64,000 nucleotides of DNA from Sideroxydans sp. (GCA_013791855.1 VMTA01000003.1:27499-91498); one strand, 5' to 3'; shown: positions 51,046 to 60,441, numbered from the stretch's first letter. Notes: generated by a model from the sequence alone, not told the origin. Made by a program: numbers and translations.

Positions 51046-52313
51046 GCGGTCAGTTCCTCCAGCTCGATGGACGCTGCCAGTAGCGCCAAGCGCGCCACCA
51101 CACCATAGGCATAGAAGCGGTTCGGGGTGTCATCGGGCGCGCGGTCCGGGTTGGGCAGCGTGCAGCTGCTCTCGAACGCCAGCGGCACGAAATGCATGCC
51201 CGGCGCGTTCAGGTTCTCGTCCACTCCGCGTCCCGTGTGAACACGGTAGAAGCCGCCGACCACGAAGTGATCTACCATGTACACCACCGGCTCGGCCACC
51301 GCCTCGTTGATCTGCTCGAAGGTATACACGCCCTCCTGCACCAGCACATCCGAGACCGACAGTCCTTCTTTCACCACCGCCATCTTGTTGCGCTGCTTGC
51401 GGTTGAGGTCGCGCACTTCGCTCGCATCTTTCACGGTCATGATGCCCATGCCGTAGGTGCCGGCGTCCGCCTTCACAATCACGAAGGGATCGTCCTTCAC
51501 GCCATATTCCGCGTATTTGGTGCGCATCTTCTGCAACACTATGTCCACCTTGGCGGCCAGACAATCCTCGCCGGTGCGCGCGTGGAAATCCACCTCGCCG
51601 CACATCTCAAAATACGGATCGATCAGCCACGGGTCGATGCCCAGCATCTGTGCGAAATCCTGCGCGACGCGCGAATAAGCCGCGAAATGGCGCGACTTGC
51701 GGCGCGTGGTCCAGCCACCTTGCAGCGGCGGCAACACGTTCTGCTCCAGACCGCGCAGCAGCTCGGGTACACCCGCCGACAGATCGTTGTTGAGCAGCAC
51801 CACGCAGGGATCGAAGTCGTCGATCAGCAAGCGGTTGCCTTTGCGCGTGATCGGTTCCAGCGTGAGCGTATTGCCATCCGAAAGCTGGATGTCCGTGGGC
51901 TGGGTGATCTCCGGCAGCAGGCTGCCGATGCGCACGTTCAAACCGGATTGACGCAGCACGCGCACCAGCATCGCCACGTTCTGCAGATAGAACTGGTTGC
52001 GCGTGTGGTTCTCCGGGATCAGCAGCACGCCGCGCGCCTCGGGGCAGATCTTCTCGATCGCGCTCTGTGCCGCATGCACACACAGCGGCAGGAAATCCGG
52101 ATTCAGATTGTTGAAGCCGCCGGGGAACAGATTAGTATCCACCGGCGCCAGTTTGAAGCCGCAGTTGCGCAGATCGACCGAGGCATAGAACGGTACCGTA
52201 TGTTCCAGCCACTGGGTGCGGAACCAGCGTTCGATATCGGGTTGCTTGGCAAGGAAGCGCCGCTCCAGATCGAGCAGCGGGCCTTTGAGTGCGGTGGTGA
52301 GATGGGGAACCAT
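51042..52313 (-). CDS. gshA: Glutamate-cysteine ligase, betaproteobacterial type
   Basis: Makes gamma-glutamylcysteine, the first step of glutathione synthesis. The 423-residue protein matches the proteobacterial GshA family distinct from E. coli GshA, with VIVKADAGTYGMGIMTVKD-type ATP-grasp-like motif, the N-terminal SVDLRNCGFKLAPVDTNLFP and HFVVGGFYRVHTGRG. It precedes apbE and the PTS genes in the same direction. gshB is not in the window. Confidence is a little lower because the family is less familiar than the E. coli type. Confidence 0.9.
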   Translation of the reverse strand: MVPHLTTALKGPLLDLERRFLAKQPDIERWFRTQWLEHTVPFYASVDLRNCGFKLAPVDTNLFPGGFNNLNPDFLPLCVHAAQSAIEKICPEARGVLLIPENHTRNQFYLQNVAMLVRVLRQSGLNVRIGSLLPEITQPTDIQLSDGNTLTLEPITRKGNRLLIDDFDPCVVLLNNDLSAGVPELLRGLEQNVLPPLQGGWTTRRKSRHFAAYSRVAQDFAQMLGIDPWLIDPYFEMCGEVDFHARTGEDCLAAKVDIVLQKMRTKYAEYGVKDDPFVIVKADAGTYGMGIMTVKDASEVRDLNRKQRNKMAVVKEGLSVSDVLVQEGVYTFEQINEAVAEPVVYMVDHFVVGGFYRVHTGRGVDENLNAPGMHFVPLAFESSCTLPNPDRAPDDTPNRFYAYGVVARLALLAASIELEELTA

Positions 52314-52362
52314 GATTAACCTGCTAGAAACGATGCAGGCATTCTAGCCGATTTGCTCCCGG

Positions 52363-53976
52363 TCAATCAGTCGCTGACATCTTGCCGAGCAAGGTTACAT
52401 AAGGGTGGTATTTCTTGTTGGTGGGGTTGAGGCGGCCCACGCGTTCCAGCAGTTCACTTACCTCGAACAGCATGCGGTCGTCCTTGCCGGTGCGGTGCAT
52501 CATGCCGATCATCATGCCGCACAGGTTGGTTATCATCAGATCGTTGTTGGGCATGGCTTGCAGCGCCTTGCGGATCAGGCGGATGCCTTCCTCGAACTTG
52601 CCCTCGTTGGCCAATGCAACGCCCTGGTTGTTGATGTCGATCACTTCCTTGGATGAGCTCTTGATCAGAGCGAGCCCCTCTTCTGCCATGCCCGCATCCT
52701 CGAATGTGGTTTCGACGCGTTGCAATATGGCGCGGTTCTCATGGTTGTTCTTCACCACGCTTTCCAGCAAGCCGCAGGCTTTATCTTTCTGGCCGATCTG
52801 GAACATCATGTTGGCCATGTCGATGGTGGTATCCACGCTGGTGTTTTGCGCAGTCTCGACGATCAGCGCTTCCGCTTCCTGCAAGCTTGCCAGCGCTTGT
52901 TCGGTATTGCCCAGTTTGTGGTGTGCAAGACTTTCCGCCACCGCCGTCTGTAACGTCGCAGCGGGATCGTCCTTGAATTCGTTACGGCTGAGCGTCAGTA
53001 TCTTGAGTGCCTGCTCCGGATCGTTCTGTGTGGTGATCACCTTGGCCAGGCCGGCGAAATTGCCCGCACTCTTGTGCACTGAGAATTCACCGAGCTTGAT
53101 CGCCTTTTCGTAGGCGGACTGGGCGAGTTCCAGAGCGCCGTTCTTGAGCGCGGCGTCGGCCAGGCTTTTCTGGCGCAACGTGGCATTGGGCGAAAGCATC
53201 ATGGCTTTCTCCAGCACCGCTTGCGCTAGTGCGCTTTCGCCCAATGCATCCAGCGACTTGGCCAGCCAGTCGGCGGCTTCCAGATACATCTTGTTTTCCT
53301 GCAACACTTCTTCGAACAATTCACGCGCTTTGATGTAATCCTTGCTCAGGTAATGCACCTTGCCCAGACTGGTCTTCACCCACGGGATGTTGCGTGCGGC
53401 CAGTAGACCGCTGAGGAAAGTCTTGGCGGTAACGAAATCGCCGCTGTTGATCAGCAGATCGCTCTTGATGCGTTGCAGCTCCTGCGTGTTGGCCGAGGGC
53501 GTGGCCAGTTGTTCTTCGCACAGCTTGATAGCGTGTGCATAGTTGCGTGATTTCACCGCCTTTTCGATCGGCTCCAGCATGCGCTTCTTCTCGAATAGTT
53601 TTTGCAGGCGCGAACTCAGCATGGCTTCCGTCACCGGCTTCAGCAGGTAATCGTCCGGCTTGGCTTCGGCTGCGCCCATGAACATGTCCATGGTCTTCTC
53701 AGCCGTCACCATCATCCAAACGGTGGAGTGGCCGATGTAGCGCTTGTGTCGCGCTTCTTCCAAGATCTGTTGGCCGTTCTTGCCCTGTCCGAGGTTGTAG
53801 TCGCAGATGACCAGATCGAACTTTTTCGAAGACAGTAGTTCCAGCGCCTCGCGCGCCGTACCGACGTTGCTGATGTTGGTGACGCCCATGGACTTGAGGA
53901 AGCCCATGATCATCGAGCGCATGCTCTGGAAATCGTCGATGACGAGGGTGTTGGATTTGTTCAGGGTGATAGTCAT
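52363..53976 (-). CDS. Response regulator with C-terminal TPR domain
   Basis: A 537-residue protein. The receiver domain (about 8-125) has acidic pair D14-D15, phospho-acceptor D59 (DLVICDYNLG) and K113 (DYLLKPV). Residues from about 135 to 535 form a long helical repeat array of TPR type (for example AREALELL-like and KARELFEEVLQENKMYLEAA). There is no DNA-binding or enzymatic output domain, so phosphorylation probably changes protein-protein contacts. It is 22 bp downstream of a small histidine kinase and under the same c-di-GMP riboswitch. The target is unknown. Confidence 0.88.
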   Translation of the reverse strand: MTITLNKSNTLVIDDFQSMRSMIMGFLKSMGVTNISNVGTAREALELLSSKKFDLVICDYNLGQGKNGQQILEEARHKRYIGHSTVWMMVTAEKTMDMFMGAAEAKPDDYLLKPVTEAMLSSRLQKLFEKKRMLEPIEKAVKSRNYAHAIKLCEEQLATPSANTQELQRIKSDLLINSGDFVTAKTFLSGLLAARNIPWVKTSLGKVHYLSKDYIKARELFEEVLQENKMYLEAADWLAKSLDALGESALAQAVLEKAMMLSPNATLRQKSLADAALKNGALELAQSAYEKAIKLGEFSVHKSAGNFAGLAKVITTQNDPEQALKILTLSRNEFKDDPAATLQTAVAESLAHHKLGNTEQALASLQEAEALIVETAQNTSVDTTIDMANMMFQIGQKDKACGLLESVVKNNHENRAILQRVETTFEDAGMAEEGLALIKSSSKEVIDINNQGVALANEGKFEEGIRLIRKALQAMPNNDLMITNLCGMMIGMMHRTGKDDRMLFEVSELLERVGRLNPTNKKYHPYVTLLGKMSATD

Positions 53977-53998
53977 GATGGGTTCCTTGGTATGTGTA

Positions 53999-54691
53999 TC
54001 AGGGCAGCGTCAGCACGAAACAGCCGCCGTTGTAGGCGCCGCCATTCTCGATAGTCAGCACGCCCTGTCGTTCGCCGTTCTTGTGCATCGCGGCCACGCG
54101 TGAAGAGAAATAGAAACCGAGCCCGGTACTGCCAGTGGAGAAATTGACGCCTTTGTTGCTGTTGACGTTCTCGTTCAGCATGCGGGCGGGATAACCCTTG
54201 CCGTTGTCTTCCACACGGATCTCCAGCTGGTCGTCGCGGATGTCGGCGGCGATGCGGATCTTGTCCTGCGTGTAGTTGTAGGCGTTGTTGAGCGCGTTGA
54301 CCAATACACCGCCCACTAGGTCGCGGTCGAAATACCAGTAATGGTCGGGCGCACAATCCACGATGATCTCTATGCCCTTGTGCTTCATGATGGACTGGTT
54401 CTGTAACACCACTTCCTCCAGCATTTCAGTGACCGAGCGCTCACTGATGTCGATGGGATAGATGGAGTTGCCGAGTTTGTAGAGGCTGAGGATCTGCACC
54501 AGATTCACGTTCATGCGACCGGCTTCGTAGATGGTGTGGCCGAGTTGATCCAGCGTGTTCGGATCAACCTTGTCGTGATACGAGTGCATCAGGTGTTCGA
54601 GAAAACCGACCTGAATGTTGAGCGAGTTCTTCATGTCGTGGATGGACGACGCGATGAAATCGGAAAAGTTGATGTCTTCGGTTTGTGGCAT
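53999..54691 (-). CDS. Small soluble sensor histidine kinase
   Basis: A 230-residue kinase core without a membrane or recognisable sensor domain. H18 in SSIHDMKNSLNIQ is the likely phospho-acceptor. The HATPase has the N box VNALNNAYNY, G1 VEDNGKGYP and G2 STGSTGLGFYFS. The ATG at 54691, with AGGAGAG upstream, is chosen; a start at 54745 lies in a leader hairpin. As it lacks a sensor, input may come from a partner or only from riboswitch-controlled abundance. It is followed by the receiver-TPR protein. Confidence 0.87.
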   Translation of the reverse strand: MPQTEDINFSDFIASSIHDMKNSLNIQVGFLEHLMHSYHDKVDPNTLDQLGHTIYEAGRMNVNLVQILSLYKLGNSIYPIDISERSVTEMLEEVVLQNQSIMKHKGIEIIVDCAPDHYWYFDRDLVGGVLVNALNNAYNYTQDKIRIAADIRDDQLEIRVEDNGKGYPARMLNENVNSNKGVNFSTGSTGLGFYFSSRVAAMHKNGERQGVLTIENGGAYNGGCFVLTLP

Positions 54692-54754
54692 GTGAATCTC
54701 TCCTGGCGATAAGTCGCACGGACAATGCAAGGAGTAAGACCACATGGATGTGGA

Positions 54755-54860
54755 GACCTGGCGGCCCCGCTGGCACTCGACTGAGTCGATTAGGATGGAT
54801 ATCCCTTAGCCCGGTAGCTTTGCGTCCCTGCCTTTCAGCAGGTTTGCCCGTGCAGGCGTT
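54755..54860 (-). promoter_or_regulatory. Cyclic di-GMP-I (GEMM-I) riboswitch
   Basis: The reverse strand carries the GEMM-I core: CACGGGCAAACC, then a P2 helix CCTGC/GCAGG capped by TGAAAG, then GGGACGCAAAGC and CCGGGCTAA. A second arm ends CCAGCGGGGCCGCC, matching the P3 side of known aptamers. It lies about 65 nt before the histidine kinase gene. Alternative pairings downstream (see findings) suggest translational control. Assignment is by conserved sequence; ligand binding is inferred from the class. Confidence 0.92.
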
Positions 54861-54887
54861 GATAGTGAAATCAACAATTGCAGGCGA

Positions 54888-54917
54888 ACTGTAACGGAAG
54901 CGCTTGTGCACCGTCAA
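54888..54917 (-). promoter_or_regulatory. Likely promoter of the c-di-GMP-controlled operon
   Basis: On the reverse strand TTGACG (54912-54917) and TACAGT (54888-54893) are separated by 18 bp, placing the transcript start just upstream of a small hairpin (GTTGAT/ATCAAC, 54858-54875) and the aptamer. Moderate match, good position. Confidence 0.45.
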
Positions 54918-54987
54918 CGAAAACAAGGCTACACAGTACGTTTTGTTGGATCAGCGATAAAAATAGTGTTGCTACGGGAGCGAGAGA

Positions 54988-55692
54988 CTATTCCGGCAAT
55001 CTTGCGCGCAACACATCACGGTCGAACCACCACTTGTCACCCACGATGGCGTCCACCACCGCAGCCAGTCGAGGCAGGAATATCTGCGGATCACGCAGTT
55101 GCAGGTGGTTCAGCCAGCGATCCAGCCCTTCCTGATCCTGCACGTTGCTGTGGCGCTGGGCGACCATGGCGATCAGGTTGTTCACCAGGAAGCTCTGGCT
55201 CTCGTGCTGGTCATCGTCGGCGCGCAGGTCCACCACGTAGCGCGCCGTGATCGCCGCCACCGCCGCGCCGTCCGAGTCGTTCGGCGTCTCGTCCACCACA
55301 TGGATCAGCATGGCCACCGTCAGTTCGGGGTCGACCGGGAAGGTGACCGACAGCCAGATGCCCATGCCCAGTGCGGGCAGCGAATCGGGCTGCCGTGCCT
55401 GGAACAGCACATCGCACGCTTCCACTGCATCCGCCCAGGCTTCCTGCTGCATGCAGGTGAAGAAAGCATCGCGCGCGATGTCCCATGCTTCCTTGTGACG
55501 ACCCAGTGTGTTCAGAGATTCGGCCACGTCTAGCTGCAGGCGGGCGCGGGTTAGAGGTTCTGCTTCTGACGCACCGTCCAGTGACTGTAACTGCTCGGCA
55601 AGCTGTTTCTTCAGCGCGGCGCGTTCTTCGGCGCTCAGTCCGTCGCTGCTGTTGTTGACGAGTTTTGTGATGTTGATGGTCTGCTCTTGCAT
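54988..55692 (-). CDS. Conserved-looking protein of unknown function
   Basis: A 234-residue, acidic, mostly helical protein with no signal peptide or membrane segment. The stretch from about residue 45 to 100 (LQLDVAESLNTLGRHKEAWD and following) resembles TPR-type helical hairpins. It also has a Trp-containing C-terminus (GDKWWFDRDVLRARLPE). I do not recognise the family. It is transcribed toward the riboswitch-controlled kinase operon, but a promoter and riboswitch separate them. It is divergent from ybiT across 108 bp. Confidence 0.75.
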   Translation of the reverse strand: MQEQTINITKLVNNSSDGLSAEERAALKKQLAEQLQSLDGASEAEPLTRARLQLDVAESLNTLGRHKEAWDIARDAFFTCMQQEAWADAVEACDVLFQARQPDSLPALGMGIWLSVTFPVDPELTVAMLIHVVDETPNDSDGAAVAAITARYVVDLRADDDQHESQSFLVNNLIAMVAQRHSNVQDQEGLDRWLNHLQLRDPQIFLPRLAAVVDAIVGDKWWFDRDVLRARLPE

Positions 55693-55800
55693 GGTCGGCT
55701 CAAGGTCGTTCTGGTGAGGGCGGCAGTGTAAACCAGCCGCTACCGGATCGAACCCTGCTGTCAGTGGTAGAATGCCGCCCTTCGAAAATAAGGCAGTCCC

Positions 55801-57396
55801 ATGTTATCTACAGCAAATATCACCATGCAGTTCGGCGCCAAGCCGTTGTTCGAGAACGTCTCCGTCAAATTCGGTGACGGTAACCGTTACGGTTTGATCG
55901 GTGCCAACGGCTGCGGCAAGTCCACTTTCATGAAGATCCTCGGGCGCGATCTGGAGCAAAGCTCGGGCGAAGTCATGCTGGACCGCGGCGAGCGCCTCGG
56001 CAAATTGCGCCAGGACCAGTTCGCCTACGAAGACAATCGTGTGTTGGACGTGGTGATGATGGGCCACGACGAGATGTGGCAGGCGATGAGTGAGCGCGAT
56101 GCGATCTACGCCAACCCGGACGCGTCCGAAGAAGACTATATGCGCGCCGCTGATCTGGAGGCGACCTTTGCCGAATACGACGGCTACACCGCAGAAGCAC
56201 GTGCGGGCGAGCTGCTGCTGGGTCTGGGCATCGATATCGAATTGCACCAGGGGCCGATGAGCGCTGTCGCGCCGGGTTTCAAGCTGCGCGTGCTGCTGGC
56301 ACAGGCGCTGTTCTCCAACCCCGACATCCTGCTGCTGGACGAGCCGACCAACAACTTGGACATCAACACCATCCGCTGGCTGGAAGATGTGCTCAATGCG
56401 CGCAACTCCACCATGGTCATCATCTCCCACGACCGCCACTTCCTGAACAGCGTTTGCACGCACATGGCCGACCTGGACTTCGGCAAGATCACCGTGTATC
56501 CGGGCAACTATAACGACTACATGCTGGCTTCCACGCAGGCGCGCGAGCAGCAATCATCTGACAATGCCAAGGCCAAGGAAAAGGTCGCCGAACTGAAAGC
56601 CTTCGTGGCGCGTTTCTCGGCCAACGCCTCCAAGGCCAAGCAGGCCACCAGCCGCGCGCGCCAGATCGACAAGATCAAGATCGAGGACATCAAACCTTCC
56701 AGCCGCCAGTACCCGTTCATCCGCTTCGAATACGACGAGCGCGAGAAGCTGCACCGCGTTGCGGTGGAAGTCGAGAAGATGGCCAAGGGCTACGACAAGA
56801 TGTTGTTCTCCAACGTGAACTTCCGCATCGACGCGGGCGAGAAGGTGGCCATCATCGGCCCCAACGGTATCGGTAAGACCACCTTGCTGCGCTGCCTCGC
56901 GGGTGACCTCGCGCCGGACACCGGCACGATCAAGTGGGCGGAAAAAGCCAAGCCCGGTTACTACGCGCAGGACCATGCGCACGACTTCGCCGAAGACAAA
57001 GGGATGATGGAATGGATGACCGACTGGCGCGGCCCGGGTGACGACGACCAAGTGGTGCGCGGCACGCTGGGCCGTCTGCTGTTTTCCGGCGACGACGTGA
57101 AGAAGAAGGTCAAGATACTGTCCGGCGGCGAGAAGGGCCGCATGCTGTTCGGCAAGCTGATGTTGGCCAAGCCCAACGTGCTGCTGATGGACGAACCGAC
57201 CAATCACATGGACATGGAAGCCATCGAATCGCTGAACACCGCGCTCGACCTGTTCAAGGGCACGCTGATCTTCGTCAGCCATGACCGCGAATTCGTCAGT
57301 TCGCTCGCCACGCGCATCATCGAGATCTCCGCCAGGGGTGTGAACGATTACCATGGTACGTACGAGGAATTCCTGCGCGACCAGATGGTGGAGTAA
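55801..57396 (+). CDS. ybiT: ABC-F family ATPase YbiT
   Basis: A 531-residue cytosolic ABC-F protein with two nucleotide-binding domains and no membrane segments; such proteins act on ribosomes. The first Walker A is GANGCGKS (about 35-42) and the second GPNGIGKT (about 353-360). The second signature is [10 protein letters not shown] and both Walker B motifs are LLDEPTNN and LMDEPTNH. It starts [20 protein letters not shown] and tracks E. coli YbiT along its length, which is distinct from EttA and Uup. The exact role in translation is unsettled. Confidence 0.95.
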   Translation: MLSTANITMQFGAKPLFENVSVKFGDGNRYGLIGANGCGKSTFMKILGRDLEQSSGEVMLDRGERLGKLRQDQFAYEDNRVLDVVMMGHDEMWQAMSERDAIYANPDASEEDYMRAADLEATFAEYDGYTAEARAGELLLGLGIDIELHQGPMSAVAPGFKLRVLLAQALFSNPDILLLDEPTNNLDINTIRWLEDVLNARNSTMVIISHDRHFLNSVCTHMADLDFGKITVYPGNYNDYMLASTQAREQQSSDNAKAKEKVAELKAFVARFSANASKAKQATSRARQIDKIKIEDIKPSSRQYPFIRFEYDEREKLHRVAVEVEKMAKGYDKMLFSNVNFRIDAGEKVAIIGPNGIGKTTLLRCLAGDLAPDTGTIKWAEKAKPGYYAQDHAHDFAEDKGMMEWMTDWRGPGDDDQVVRGTLGRLLFSGDDVKKKVKILSGGEKGRMLFGKLMLAKPNVLLMDEPTNHMDMEAIESLNTALDLFKGTLIFVSHDREFVSSLATRIIEISARGVNDYHGTYEEFLRDQMVE

Positions 57397-57431
57397 GGCT
57401 TAAACGATCTGCGGAAATAAAGGGTTTTGAA

Positions 57432-58235
57432 TTGAACAGAACCATAGGTGTATTCGACTCCGGCGTGGGCGGACTTTCTGTCCTGCAACACATCCGCGAG
57501 GCATTGCCGGAAGCCGATCTGATCTACGTCGCCGATTCCGGCCATGTGCCCTACGGTGACCGAACCGCCGCCTTTATCGAAGCACGTTCCATGGCGCTCA
57601 CACGCTTTCTGCTCAGTCAGGGTGCGGAGGCCATCGTCATCGCCTGCAATACCGCGACTGCCGCCGCCGCCCTGCCGCTGCGCAAGCAGTTCAGCAAGAT
57701 CCCCTTCATCGGCATGGAGCCCGCCATCAAGCCGGCAGTCGCCGCAACTAAAAGCAATGTGGTGGGTGTGCTGGCGACAGTGGGTACGCTGGAGAGTGCG
57801 CGTTTCGCCGCATTGCTGGAAAAATATGCCGGCAGTGTGAAGATCGTCACCCAGGGCTGCCCCGGCCTGGTCGAAGTAGTCGAACGCGGCGATTTGCGCA
57901 GCCTCGAAGCGCGGCGACTGGTGGAACGTTACACCGCACCATTGCTGCAGGCGGGCGCCGACACTTTCATCCTTGGCTGCACCCACTACCCCTTCCTCGC
58001 ACCGTTGATCCGCGAGGTAGTGGGCGAAGAGATCTCCTTGATCGATACCGGTGCTGCAGTCGCGCGCGAACTCAAGCGGCGAGTCGATACCGAATTGCCA
58101 CCGCGCGTGGCGATGGGCGTGATCGGCAGCGAGTCCTTCCACACCAGCGGCGATGTCGAGCGCGCCACGCGCATCACCTCCCAGTTGTGGGGCAAGGATG
58201 TCGCGGTCGCAGCCCTACCGCAGGCATATAGCTGA
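57432..58235 (+). CDS. murI: Glutamate racemase
   Basis: Provides D-glutamate for peptidoglycan. The start is TTG at 57432 (reading MNRTIGVFDSGVGGLSVLQ), where the Asp-Ser of DSGVGG is conserved. The two catalytic cysteines are in IVIACNTATAAA and ILGCTHYPFL. 267 residues, normal length. It follows ybiT by 35 bp and precedes a small Cys-containing protein by 12 bp. Confidence 0.96.
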   Translation: MNRTIGVFDSGVGGLSVLQHIREALPEADLIYVADSGHVPYGDRTAAFIEARSMALTRFLLSQGAEAIVIACNTATAAAALPLRKQFSKIPFIGMEPAIKPAVAATKSNVVGVLATVGTLESARFAALLEKYAGSVKIVTQGCPGLVEVVERGDLRSLEARRLVERYTAPLLQAGADTFILGCTHYPFLAPLIREVVGEEISLIDTGAAVARELKRRVDTELPPRVAMGVIGSESFHTSGDVERATRITSQLWGKDVAVAALPQAYS

Positions 58236-58247
58236 GCACGTCCCGGC

Positions 58248-58451
58248 ATGAACAAGACGGCTGACAACAAGCCAGTGTCCCCAGCGCCCAGATGCACCGA
58301 CTGCGCGCATTACTACATCACCTACGAAGCCAACTTCCGCTACGGCTGCCGCGCGCTGGATTTCAAGAGCCAGCGTCTGCCCATGCTGGATGTGCTGGAA
58401 GCTTCCGGCCAGCCCTGTCATTTCTTTCAGAACAAGCCGCGCCGCCCATAG
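58248..58451 (+). CDS. Small four-cysteine protein of unknown function
   Basis: A 67-residue protein with cysteines at 16, 19, 34 and 57 (CTDCAHYY, YGCRALDF, GQPCHFF). The CxxC plus two further Cys pattern suggests metal or Fe-S binding. The central aromatic-rich stretch and the SGQPCHFF end look conserved, and I recall similar small proteins across proteobacteria, sometimes labelled uracil-DNA glycosylase-like without good reason. It is 12 bp after murI and so probably cotranscribed. Confidence 0.65.
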   Translation: MNKTADNKPVSPAPRCTDCAHYYITYEANFRYGCRALDFKSQRLPMLDVLEASGQPCHFFQNKPRRP

Positions 58452-58515
58452 CGGTGAAAGCCTTCCCGCAAGGGATATCCGTTAGAATCCGCGCACTGAC
58501 ATCAGGAGTCTCTGC

Positions 58516-59370
58516 ATGACCACGCATCGCTATACCCTCACCATCTCCTGCCCGGACCGCTCCGGCATCATCGCCGCCGTCACCGGATTCATCGCCGAGC
58601 ACGGCGGTTTCATCACCGAGGCGAGTTATCACACCGAGCAGGACGCGCAGCGCTTCTTCATGCGCCAGGAGATGCGCGCCGATTCGCTGCCGTTCGATGC
58701 GGCAACCTTCCGCGAGAAGTTCAAGCCGCTGGCGGACGGTTTCAACATGACCTGGCAGCTGACCGACTCCGCCAACAAGAAGCGGCTGGTAGTGCTGGTG
58801 AGCAAACAGGACCACTGTCTGGACGACCTGTTGCATCGCTGGCGCAGCGGCGAGTTGCAGGTGGACATCCCCTGCGTCATCTCCAACCACGAAGACCTGC
58901 GCAGCTTCGTCGAATGGCACGGCATCCCGTTCATCCATGTTGACATGAGCGGCGACAAGGAAGAAGCGTTCCAGCACATCGCCGCCCTGTTCGATCAACA
59001 TAAGGGCGATGCCATGGTGCTGGCGCGCTTCATGCAGATACTACCGCCGTGGTTGTGCCAGCGTTATCCCGGCCGCGTCATCAATATCCACCACAGCTTC
59101 CTGCCCTCCTTCGTCGGTGCCAAGCCCTACCATCAGGCCTACCAGCGCGGCGTAAAGCTGATCGGCGCCACCTGCCACTACGTCACCGACGAGCTGGACG
59201 CCGGCCCCATCATCGAGCAGGACACCGTGCGCATCGACCACGGCGACACGCCGGACGATCTGGTGCGCTACGGGCGCGACATCGAGAAGACCGTGTTGGC
59301 GCGCGGACTGCGCTACCATGTGGAGGACCGTGTGCTGGTGTGCGGCAACAAGACCATCGTATTCCGTTGA
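58516..59370 (+). CDS. purU: Formyltetrahydrofolate deformylase
   Basis: Hydrolyses 10-formyl-THF to formate and THF, balancing one-carbon pools and feeding PurT. The 284-residue protein has an N-terminal ACT domain (YTLTISCPDRSGIIAAVTGF) and a C-terminal formyltransferase fold. The catalytic segment is NIHHSFLPSFVGAKPYHQ, followed by GATCHYVTDELDAGPIIEQD. Length is normal (280-290). A CAGGAG ribosome-binding site is present. Confidence 0.95.
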   Translation: MTTHRYTLTISCPDRSGIIAAVTGFIAEHGGFITEASYHTEQDAQRFFMRQEMRADSLPFDAATFREKFKPLADGFNMTWQLTDSANKKRLVVLVSKQDHCLDDLLHRWRSGELQVDIPCVISNHEDLRSFVEWHGIPFIHVDMSGDKEEAFQHIAALFDQHKGDAMVLARFMQILPPWLCQRYPGRVINIHHSFLPSFVGAKPYHQAYQRGVKLIGATCHYVTDELDAGPIIEQDTVRIDHGDTPDDLVRYGRDIEKTVLARGLRYHVEDRVLVCGNKTIVFR

Positions 59371-59390
59371 TTCGATAAGCCGGGGGGCCT

Positions 59391-60344
59391 ATGCAAGAGC
59401 TGGATCGTGATCGTGCGCTGACCGCGCAGAACCTGCTGTTCCGCAACGTGGACTTCACCAGCGTCGAATACATGCTGGAACGCAGCCAAGTCAGGACGCT
59501 GGCCACAGACGAGAAGCTGCTGCAGCCGGAAGTCCCCAACACCAATCTGTACCTCATCCTCGAAGGCGAACTGCGCGTGCATCTGGCTGCACAACAGACG
59601 GTGGAACACGCGCTGCTGGTGGCTGGTGAATGCACCGGCGAGATTTCGTTGGTGGACGGCAAGAACCCCTCCGCGCTGGTGGTCGCCGCCAAACCCACGC
59701 GTGTGCTGGCGGTGCCGCACGACACGGTGTGGTCGCTGGTCGACCAGTCGCACGACGTGGCGCGCAACCTGCTCGCCATCATCGCCGGGCGCATGCGCAA
59801 CGACAATTCCGCGCTGATCACCTCGCACAACCAGCGTGCGCAATATGAACATCAGGCCACCGTCGACGCGCTCACCGGCGTGCACAACCGGCGCTGGATG
59901 AACGATGCCTTCCCGCGCGTGCTGCACCGCTGTGCGCTGAACAAACAGCACAGCGCCGTGATGGTGTTGGACATCGACCACTTCAAGAAAGTGAACGACA
60001 GCTACGGCCATCTGGTGGGCGATGCCGCGCTGAAATCACTGGCGGACATCATGCAGCACAACCTGCGCCCGCACGACCTGCTGGTGCGCTACGGCGGTGA
60101 GGAATTCGCCATCCTGCTGCCGGATACCGCGCTGACGGAGGCGAAGTCCATCGCCGAAAGGCTGCGCCAAATGGTCGCCGCCAACGAGGTGGTGAGCCAC
60201 GGCGTGGCGTTCAAGATCACCGTCTCCAGCGGCATCGCGCCCATCGACGAGGTAGGCGAGCTGGAAGCAAGCTTCGCCCAAGCCGACGAGGCGCTATACC
60301 GCGCCAAGGAAGGCGGACGCAACCGGGTAGAGATCGCTGCCTGA
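59391..60344 (+). CDS. Diguanylate cyclase with N-terminal cyclic-nucleotide-binding-like domain
   Basis: A 317-residue soluble protein. Residues about 30-140 form a cNMP-binding-type beta-barrel (NLYLILEGELRVHL; GECTGEISLVDG), then a short helix and a GGDEF domain (about 155-315). The active site is YGGEEF, and an inhibitory I-site RPHD lies five residues before it, so the enzyme should be active and product-inhibited. It makes c-di-GMP from two GTP. What the sensor domain binds is unknown. A Ser/Thr kinase gene follows; a c-di-GMP riboswitch lies 5 kb to the left. Confidence 0.92.
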   Translation: MQELDRDRALTAQNLLFRNVDFTSVEYMLERSQVRTLATDEKLLQPEVPNTNLYLILEGELRVHLAAQQTVEHALLVAGECTGEISLVDGKNPSALVVAAKPTRVLAVPHDTVWSLVDQSHDVARNLLAIIAGRMRNDNSALITSHNQRAQYEHQATVDALTGVHNRRWMNDAFPRVLHRCALNKQHSAVMVLDIDHFKKVNDSYGHLVGDAALKSLADIMQHNLRPHDLLVRYGGEEFAILLPDTALTEAKSIAERLRQMVAANEVVSHGVAFKITVSSGIAPIDEVGELEASFAQADEALYRAKEGGRNRVEIAA

Positions 60345-60441
60345 CCTTGCCTCAATTGCGGGTAGCAGGAAACTAAATCGGGTGATGCCTACTCTATGGC
60401 GTCGTTGAAATCCATTTCCGCTTGATGCCTATCGCACCCGC

